Of a stretch of DNA of 64,000 nucleotides, positions 56,786-64,000 are shown one piece after another. Location: contig NC_058340.1 of assembly GCF_905475395.1 (NCBI RefSeq), positions 831,501-895,500 of the forward strand, in the 5' to 3' direction. The translations under genes were made by a program, and so were the position numbers. The notes beneath the pieces are model-generated. The model did no database searches, was not told the origin of the DNA, and worked only from the letters and a program-made list of their open reading frames with translations. The stretch is from Chrysoperla carnea. Taxonomy: Eukaryota > Arthropoda > Insecta > Neuroptera > Chrysopidae. Position 1 is the first letter of the stretch, and the number at the start of each line of letters is the position of its first letter.

Positions 56786-58910
56786 AAGGTGCAAATAATT
56801 CGCTATGTAAATGGAACAAACGAAACGAACAAAGAAGGTAAAAGTTTTATTTATACTAATTAATACCAGAAAAAAGAAAAAGGTTTTCAGGGTGAAAACA
56901 CTTACTTACCATTTCCCTATCAGGTAATACTATTTCCCTTGTCAACTTATATTCTCCTAATACAAATGTTAAAAATTTTCATAATGTTTGGTGAAATTAG
57001 TTCTAAAAAAGTTACATGTGAAAATGCTCTTGCTTAGAATTGGGTCTTGGGTCCGTAGGACCCATCTTGTAAACCGTTAGGGATAGAACAAAAGTTTAAA
57101 TGTAAAATTTTTTTTCATAAACATCACTGTTTACTCGTGAGGGCGCCAATTAGGCGGAAATTTTATAATAGGTACTATACTTGATTATCAGTTATGTATG
57201 TGTCACATGTTTGTATGTGTAATGTGATAAATAAATCAACACTGACTATGCATGGTATTTCAACAATTAACTCAGTCAATTGTTTGTTTTCACTTGTATT
57301 ATATATATTTGTACATATGTCATCTATAAAAAATTTGAATGAATAATAATAATGGTTATTTTATATAGTAAAAAATCAATTTTCGGGATAACGTTTTCAA
57401 ATTAATATAAATAAATAAATATCGTTATATATTTTAAATTTTGTTTTATTTTATTCTATCCCATTTTTTCTTTCAGAACAAAATTATTAATGAACTAATT
57501 AATTTTTTTTTAGTAAAGGTACAAACAAATTCTTATAAAATATAGGTGAGATAAAGAAGTTGGATTGTAAATACGTAATATTCTTTTTGGATTTTCATTT
57601 TATTTTTGTGTGGTATTTGGTTTGTAAAAAAAAAGTTGATGCAAAAAAATTTTTTTAAGATGAAATTAATTATATGGAATTATGTGCAAGTAATTCGTAA
57701 ATAGTTTTTATGTATTTTGATTTCATTTAAATAAAGTTGAAAACTCAAACCCTGTTTTTATTTTATTTTTCCCCATCTCTCTGTAGCTATACAATATTAT
57801 TTCAGTTAAAAATAGGTAAGTATTTCGAACTTCACGATAGGTAAGTATTTCAAACTTCGTTTGCCATTATTTTTTGTAATAATACTACTCAAAATTTTCC
57901 GAAAATGAGTTTTACTTTTTGTTATAATTTAAGAAAGTCGAAAATATGAATATAATTATTTATTAATACGAACAACAGAGCCCTAATGGTATAATGGTTA
58001 GCGTATCTGACTTCGAATACAAAGTCCCTTGGTTCGAAACTAAGTGCGGACATATATTAAAAAAAAGTTCATTAAATCTTTTAAGCAAAATCTGATTTTT
58101 ATTTTCATTTTTTTTCAAATTTCCACCACAGCATGTTTGCCTAGTAAATGATGAAAAAATTAGTTTTTTTTCGTTCAAAAACTTCAATTTTTTTCACATT
58201 TCTACTAGGAGAACATCAAGGACGGACGGAATAAGTAGTACCTGATAGCAAGGTAATTGTTGTCACCTCGTAAGTCAGAAAGTTAGTGGTCTGCACACCC
58301 GTGTTTGGTGAGTGTGACCTCTAGTGGGCAGACCAATAACTTTCTGCCAAAATAAAATTTTAGACTTTCGGGGTGAAAACACTTACTCGCCTTTCTCCTT
58401 ATCAGGAACTACTAATTCCCACTTATGTTCTCCTAGTACAAATGTTGAAAAAATTGAAAATTTTTTCGAAATTATATTATTTTTTGAATATAAAATTAAA
58501 CTGACCAATTATTTAATATATTAGCTGACCAATTATCAGCGAATGCTTCCCGATCGCGCATAGGTGGAGTTTTTTCAATCTTTAATAAAAAATTTTCTGA
58601 TGCTGACCAATTAATGAGACCAACTGACCTTTTATGACCAATTTCTGACCTTTCAGATGGTATAATTGGTCAATCGAAATTCCGCACATGAGGTGCTAAG
58701 ATCGCGGAGCTCACCAAAAATTATGAAAATTTTTAACATTTGTATTAGGAGAATATAAGTTACAAGGGAAATAGTAGTACCTGATAGGGAAATGGTAAGT
58801 ATGTGTTTTCACTCTGAAAACCCTTTTCTTGTATTAGTATAAAACTTTTAATTTAACTATTTGTTAAATTAACGTTTCTTTCCGTTTACATAGCGAATTA
58901 TTTGCACCTT
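56786..58910. mobile_element. 2.1-kb element with ~200-bp terminal inverted repeats
   Basis: The left end AAGGTGCAAATAATTCGCTA and right end TAGCGAATTATTTGCACCTT are exact inverses. Similarity continues inward for roughly 200 bp (CAGGGTGAAAACACTTACTT left against AAGTATGTGTTTTCACTCTG right; TCTCCTAATACAAATGTT left against AACATTTGTATTAGGAGA right). Inside are an inverted R1 copy (57030-57300), a tRNA-like piece (57978-58050) and a second pair of similar inverted blocks (about 58190-58260 and 58360-58450). No transposase frame and no clear target duplication. May be a foldback-type element with later insertions. Confidence 0.65.
57978..58050 (+). pseudogene. tRNA-like sequence (probably degenerate, Arg-like)
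   Basis: GGTATAATGGTTAGCG resembles a D arm/A box, CTGACTTCGAATAC an anticodon loop with TCG, and CTTGGTTCGAAACTAAG pairs well as a T arm with a B box. The acceptor and anticodon stems do not pair. It may be a decayed tRNA gene or the head of a tRNA-derived SINE. Confidence 0.45.
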
Positions 58911-59234
58911 CACGGATACAGCCTCTCTGTACTTGATTAGCATTTAATGAAAAGTTTTGGGTATAAAATTAATAAACAAATGCAATCAATAAACATTATA
59001 TATTGATTTATTTTTATTTAATTGATTAATTAATCAATTAGTTATGTTTATGTATAATTAATAAATTGAAACGGTTTTAACGACATTAGCTGATAAAGCA
59101 AGTATTATTATTAAAAATGAAGGTAGGAAAAATCAACTTGATAATTTGTAGAAAAGAAAACATAACATAGAAAAGTATGAATTTTAAAAATTATTTCGGT
59201 GAAAAAATTTAAATTACAAAAATAAAATACATCT

Positions 59235-59690
59235 AAATGCCATCTATGATATACATAGTGAACTAGCTATGTATTTCGACGATAGTGCCATCTATGATAA
59301 ACTTGTTGAACTAACTTTTATTTCGATGTAGTGCCATCTATGGTAAATGTGTTGAACTAAGTATTAATTTCGGCGGTAGTGCCATCTATGAAAAACGTAT
59401 TGAACTAAGTATTAATTTCGGCGGTAGTGCCATCTATGAAAAACTTGTTGAACTAATATCAATTTCGATGGTAGTGCTACCTATGAAAACTTTTTGAACT
59501 AACATTTATTTCGATGGTGGTGCCACCTATGAAAAGTCTCTTGAACTAACCTTTATTTCGATGGCTGTGCCATCTATGGTAAACTTGTTGAACTAAATAT
59601 TAATTTCGACTGCAGTGCCCTCTATGAAAAAGTTTTTGAACTAACATTAATTTCGATGGTAGTGCCACCTATGAAAACTTCCTGAAGTAC
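59235..59690. repeat. 47-bp tandem repeat, ~10 copies
   Basis: GTGCCATCTATG or a close variant recurs at about 59239, 59287, 59332, 59379, 59426, 59474, 59520, 59567, 59615 and 59662. Spacing is about 47 bp, with AACTTGTTGAACTAA and TTAATTTCGATGG between. Single or double units also occur at 24365-24420 and, inverted, at 56575-56650, so the unit is part of a dispersed element. Confidence 0.85.
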
Positions 59691-59739
59691 CAATTTATTT
59701 TTGACTAACGATAATACCCTATTGTAAAATCGACTCAGA

Positions 59740-60005
59740 GAATATATCGGTCAAAGACTATAGGATAGACAAGAAGCAGAAGTATAATTATAAGTGACAT
59801 CTGGAGTCTGAGGCGATCAACTTTTAAGTTTGTAGGCCTTTGCGGGTATGGCTATTAAGTTTAACTACTTTGCGGGGGTGACTATTAACTATTAAGTTTG
59901 AAAGCCTGACTCGGTAGAGGCGCTGAAACTCGTATACTACGATTTTACATTAGCTCATATGGGCTGCTTCTCCTCTATCCTATGCTCTTTGATATCGGTA
60001 AAGTA
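59740..60005. mobile_element. Possible MITE upstream of mRpL21
   Basis: ATCGGTCAAAGACTATAGGA near 59746 and CCTATGCTCTTTGATATCGG near 59980 are imperfect inverted ends, with ACAAGAAGCAG and CTGCTTCTCC just inside. Between are repeated TTTGCGGGTATGGCTATTAA-like blocks. It lies about 80 bp before the mRpL21 start codon and may overlap its promoter. Confidence 0.4.
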
Positions 60006-60086
60006 TAGTGTCTGATCGAATTGAGTGACAGTGAAAACTTATAGGTGTGAAACTGGCTTTATAAATAATTAAATAACCTCAAGAAG

Positions 60087-62564
60087 ATGTCAGGTCCATT
60101 GATGCGAGGTTTATTTGTAAATTTTTCAAAACTATGTTTGAAAAATAATTTAACACAATTTATTAAACCAAAAATCACGTCAGCAATACCAAATTTATGT
60201 GCGTGTCGTGAAATAAAATCAAATAGTCATTTATATAACCTCACAAAATTACAACAAGAAGAAGTCCAGGATACGACCAAAATTGATAACCAAATTACAA
60301 CAGGTTTTTTAAATATCCATTATTTTATTACTACAATCTTAATGATGAAATTTTATTCATTTAGAAATTATATCGAAAATCAAAGAACAAGTTGCTAAAA
60401 AAGAACATGGTCGTTTATTTGCTGTGGTCCATGTCGCTGGTAAACAATTTAAAATCACTTCAGGTGATATAATTATTATTGAAGGATATTGGCCACCAAC
60501 AGTTGGCGATCAATTAACTTTGGATAAAATTCTATTAATTGGTGGAGCAGATTTTTCATTTATTGGACGGCCATTAATTCAAGACGGTTTAGCTGAAGTG
60601 AAAGCAACTGTAGTTGAAAAATCTATTTCACATACAAAAACACATTTTCGTAAACGAAAACGGAAACAATACATGAGAATTAATTGTAAGTAAACGAACT
60701 TTTATTTATAATTCAGTAACCTTGTCGTCTGAAAGTATGGGCTAGTCTCATGAAGGTTAAAAAGAAGGAGAACGATCGCCATAGAAAATATTGTCCCCGA
60801 AATATGGATAAAATAATTGAGGCGCTGCGATCGCTAAGTTGTATCAATAAAAGCGGGCTGTTGTGCGCTAATTTGAAATGATATATCAATTTGTACATTA
60901 TGCAACTAACTTCATCTACTTGTACTCATAAACAGCTAACTTCGCAGATACTACTTCTTGATGACAGCGCGGCTGGTGGCTGAAAAATTAACTATAAATT
61001 CTACAAATTTTCAGGGACAGACGCGCTAATGCTTTAACACGTAGCGATCGTTCTCCTTCTTTATAACCTTCATGGCTAGTCTGCATCAAATCCGGTAGTT
61101 CGGATTATTCGATGACTTGTTTATGATGCTGGTCTAATGAATAATCCAAGCTTGTGACCTTGACCGCCGAAAGCAACTTTCAAGAAACGATAATATGAGA
61201 CTAAAATTGCCTCTGTAGACCCAATAAATTCATCATTTATTCTAACTTTGCAATTTTTCAGACGTCATTCGAACTACTCTAGCAGAGGCTAGTTTCACTT
61301 ACCTCCGATGAAGTGTGCTAGAGTTGCTCACGGTCAAAATTCATTCAGAACGAAAGAAAATTGCAAAAAATTGCGAAATTCGAAAAAATGATAATCTTTG
61401 AAAGAATTTGTTTCGGAAACTATTAGGTCTACAGAGACGATTCGAGGCGCATATTGTAGCAAATTAAGTTTACTTTAATTTCTTGAAAAATTACTTCTCT
61501 TGTATTGTGGCAAATTTAGTCTACTTAGATTTTATCAAAAAACTAGTCCTTAAGGGTTTCAATCAGGGTTCGAAAATATCCGATATTTATTATAAATATC
61601 AAAATATCGGATATTTTTTATATATATCCGATATATATCAAAATTTTGATATTTAAAAAAAAAATAAAATGTTTTAAAGGTTTTATCTACTTAGGCACTT
61701 CAAATCAGACAAATGAAACCAAAACATAAAATATTCTTCTAGATCAGGCAAAATCATTTAAAAATAATAAAATTTTTATAAATAAAAATCAACTTTAAAA
61801 TAAAAAACAATTTTATAAATTGTTATCAGTCAATGGTCATACCTACACTTAGACAACAAAACAATAAACATTACAAATAATAACTCTAGAGTATAATCAG
61901 TCTTTTAATTATCAGATCAGTCATCAGTCATTCGTAATAAACTGTTAATTATCAAATAAAAAATAAAAAAATGTCGTTTCATAATTGTGCTTGGTTTGAC
62001 TGCAAGGAAGATAAAGCTAGATCATCTTCCGATTCTGAATCTTACTTAAATTTACTCTTTAGTAACGAACTTTTTCTGACACGACACGATTAGAGCTTAG
62101 TATTAGTAGGTTTTAACTCTACTCCAATGCCATCAAAATTTGAGAAGTAGAAATACGGTAACAAACGCCAAAAATTACTAAATAATATTAAATATTTTAA
62201 AATCATTTTTGTATTGACATATATCATAAAAATTCACGTGATATATATCCATTGATATATATCCTCGAACCCTGGTTTAGGTCCACATTTTTTGGGAGAC
62301 GTCAGCAAGATCTTCTTGGTCTCTATTATCGATAGAAAATCAAGGCGAGAGAGGATCTGCAAATTGAAGGTGCTAAGGACCTTTATTATTAAGGCAGCCA
62401 ACCCAATCTTAAATGTTTATAATAAACAGAAATTAAAATGATTATAATTTGAATTTACAGTTTATCGAGTGCCTCAAACAATGTTACGAATCAATTCAAT
62501 TGAAATTATTGGAGAATTAAATAATCCTGCTCGAGTTGAAGGTCTTGAACGACATATTTTTTAA
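60087..62564 (+). CDS. mRpL21: Mitochondrial ribosomal protein L21 (213 aa)
   Basis: Three exons, 60087-60303, 60365-60685 and 62461-62564 (stop TAA 62562-62564), sum to 642 nt and join in frame with GT-AG borders. The protein is the large-subunit mitoribosomal bL21m. After a basic N-terminal region typical of a mitochondrial presequence come the family blocks RLFAVVHVAGKQFKITSGD, DQLTLDKILLIGGADFSFIG, the basic HFRKRKRKQYMR stretch, and a C-terminal part QTMLRINSIEII. The length fits animal homologues. Intron 1 is only 61 bp; intron 2 (1775 bp) is filled with nested transposable elements. The first ATG of the frame is used. The gene converges with POLR1D, with 101 bp between stop codons. Confidence 0.95.
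60749..61074. mobile_element. Complete MITE, family M1 (326 bp), 8-bp target duplication, in mRpL21 intron 2
   Basis: Starts CATGAAGGTTAAAAAGAAGG and ends with the near inverse CTTCTTTATAACCTTCATG; the inverted repeats span about 30 bp up to CGATCG. The octamer GCTAGTCT flanks it (60741-60748; 61075-61082). Its insertion split an M2 element: the joined flanks match the uninterrupted paralogous site at about 20940-20976. Confidence 0.85.
61083..61562. mobile_element. M2 element copy (host of the M1 insertion), truncated
   Basis: The ATCAAATCCGGTAGTT end is followed by GACTTGTTTATGATGCTGG and AATGAATAATCCA, the reverse complement of the end of the copy at 20935-21413. It continues to AAAACTAGTCCTTAAGGGTT. 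The far terminal repeat is missing. A few bases of the same element lie before the M1 insertion (about 60725-60748). Confidence 0.65.
61564..62274. mobile_element. hAT-like nonautonomous element (711 bp) in mRpL21 intron 2
   Basis: Starts CAGGGTTCGAAAATATCC and ends GGATATATGCTC-like sequence closing in TCGAACCCTG (actual end ATATCCTCGAACCCTG). The ends are inverted repeats of hAT style. The interior is AT-rich with repeated GATATTT and ATATATCC blocks. The flanks GTTTCAAT and GTTTAGGT match at only part of their eight bases, so a target duplication is uncertain. A short frame near 61971 (MSFHNCAWFDCKED) is not recognised. Confidence 0.6.
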
Positions 62565-62596
62565 TTAATTACAAATGTTTCATTTAAAAAATATAT

Positions 62597-62606
62597 AATA
62601 AAAATA
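62597..62606 (+). promoter_or_regulatory. Poly(A) signal of mRpL21
   Basis: Overlapping AATAAA signals about 35 bp after the stop codon, followed by a GT/T-rich stretch (TGTTTGTTTTTTTT), a good fit for cleavage before the convergent POLR1D coding end. Confidence 0.55.
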
Positions 62607-62665
62607 AACTTAGAATTATAAATGTATGTTTGTTTTTTTTGATCCCCTAAATTCCCGTGAGATTC

Positions 62666-63134
62666 TCAGGATGTAAGAGATGTAGGAAGTGTTTGTTTGT
62701 GTTGTGTAACTTCATGTTGGATCGTTTCCATTGTATGATCACATAATTTTTGTACATCTTCTAATCCACGTTTTAAAATATCAATTGCCCGTGAATTGTA
62801 CGTTTGAATTCGAAAATGCATTTTTGATTCGGCTGGATGTGGTACTGTGTACCCACAAAATTGAACTTCTGGACTAAAAAAACAAAAACAGTTCAAATTG
62901 AGTATATAGACCTGGAGCTAGGGCTAGACAAGTAAAAAAAGAAAACTTACTAGCTACAAATAATATATCTGAGAATGTTTCCAAAAGTGTGTCCTTCATT
63001 TTCAAATATAAATGTTCTAGATTTATCACCAGACTGCTCATCCCCCGCTAGCTAAAAGTGTAAATAAATTTTTTAAGTTAATTTTTATTTAATTAGTTTT
63101 CATTTAATTTAAAATTTACCTCTGCAAAACTCAT
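62666..63134 (-). CDS. POLR1D: RNA polymerases I and III subunit RPAC2 (AC19), 107 aa
   Basis: Three minus-strand exons: 63134-63120, 63051-62951, 62873-62666 (stop TGA at 62668-62666), total 324 nt, joining in frame. The product is the small alpha-like subunit shared by RNA polymerases I and III, which pairs with RPAC1 to start assembly of the enzyme. The family signature is plain: EGHTFGNILRYII (human version DHTLGNSLRYMI), PEVQFCGYTVPHPAESKMHF, RIQTYNS, and a helical C-terminal part. It is shorter than the human protein mainly at the N-terminus. Exon 1 codes for only five residues (MSFAE); this start is supported by donor GTAAAT and the phase-0 join, but a start in exon 2 is not available. 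Introns are 68 and 77 bp. Confidence 0.93.
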
Positions 63135-64000
63135 TTTAAATTGTTTTATATTTTTATTATTATAACATAACCTAAATATAATTTTTTTGTTCACATGCTA
63201 AGTGGTTGCGTTCAGCAGTAAATCAGCAATCAATATGAGTTTAGAGGTTGCGTTCTACCGCTCAAAAGTTATTCCCTAATTAACATGATATGTTAATTAG
63301 GGACGAAGTAGGGCTTACAATTAGTTAAATTTTTTGAGCGCGCCACATTTCCTGAAATATCCACCTGAGAAGAAAAGTTACTTAAAACTTTTTACAACAT
63401 TTAAAAAAAAACGATATGAAATACAATGTTGCATGTATGCTTAGATCTTTAAAACTGCGCAACGGATTTTGATGCGATTTTTCTAATAGGTTTTCTGATA
63501 GCATTTTTTTCATCCGTTTCGCAGAAAAGTGCAGGGGGGAGGGCAGGTGGTATTGATTGTGGTTTAAAAAATACAAAATATTTACAAATGTATAAAATTG
63601 TATATTTTACTTGATTATGTTGTACAAAAACAAAACACAGTAATTTCATGCATATTAATTAATTTATTGATAATCAATCAATCAACATTTATTCATTCAT
63701 TGGTCGTTACGTTATAAAATTTAAAAAATTATAGTTTATAAAAATTATTATAAAAAATATCAATCAATCAATCATATCAAATATTATCAAAATAAATTCT
63801 AATTAATACTTACTTAGGTTGCTCACTCAAAAGTTTCATAATTCAAGTCTTGTAATTATAATTTATTTATTACAGTTAATAATTAATATATAGTCTAGTT
63901 AATAAGTTCAAATTGGTGAAATATAGAAATAATGGTCGTAAAAATATATGATAGCTTCTTTCTTAACATTTTTGTTAGTCTACAAAGTAAACGAAAATTT
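63135..64000. other. Upstream region of POLR1D with repeats, no gene
   Basis: A perfect hairpin CCCTAATTAACAT, GAT, ATGTTAATTAGGG lies at about 63274-63302. A dispersed-repeat core, AACTGCGCAACGGATTTTG, lies near 63452 and resembles the fragment at 14990-15125. The remaining sequence to 64000 is AT-rich with ATCAATCA-type short repeats. No coding segment is seen. Confidence 0.4.

Noticed and set aside
60324-60398. Readthrough of mRpL21 exon 1 to the stop at 60398
   Set aside because: The conserved family sequence resumes only after splicing 60303 to 60365, which gives EIISKIKEQVAKKE and the L21 core in frame.

Overview
This is a nuclear window from an AT-rich arthropod genome, most likely an insect. 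The genes have introns with GT-AG borders. Four zinc-finger genes start with a ZAD domain, a domain known mainly from arthropods. The rest is packed with small inverted-repeat transposons and tandem arrays. I cannot name the species from the sequence.

Layout. (1) 1-1285: the last two coding exons of mitochondrial glutamate dehydrogenase (Gdh, +). (2) 3155-20823: a cluster of four ZAD-C2H2 zinc-finger genes: A (+, 555 aa, 12 fingers), B (+, 664 aa, 13 fingers), C (-, 525 aa, 12 fingers) and D (+, 11 fingers). A, B and C share intron positions and phases and are clearly paralogues. D has a reading-frame break between its two ZAD exons. A tRNA-Gly(GCC) gene sits in intron 1 of gene B, and an RNase H fragment from a retrotransposon sits in an intron of gene C. 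(3) 20824-29980: no intact gene. It holds a 519-bp-period repeat interrupted by a hAT-like MITE with a perfect 8-bp target duplication, broken exons of a VWA8-like gene, and foldback elements. (4) 30070-51631: a damaged Penelope-like reverse-transcriptase fragment that runs into a satellite of about 21.3 kb made of roughly 92 copies of a 223-234 bp piece of the same element, with higher-order repeat structure. (5) 51632-52371: broken TMEM209-like exons on the minus strand. (6) 52437-55200: an 84-bp minisatellite of about 33 copies. (7) 55200-60086: repeats only, including a 2.1-kb long-inverted-repeat element and a 47-bp tandem repeat. (8) 60087-63134: two compact housekeeping genes, convergent: mRpL21 (+) and POLR1D/RPAC2 (-).

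Function. The housekeeping genes serve mitochondrial glutamate metabolism, mitochondrial translation, and Pol I/III transcription. The zinc-finger genes are predicted DNA-binding regulators whose targets cannot be read from sequence. The most unusual part is the satellite built from a Penelope-like coding segment, with older-looking variants at both edges and multi-kilobase higher-order repeats in the middle, flanked on both sides by frameshifted fragments of two unrelated host genes.
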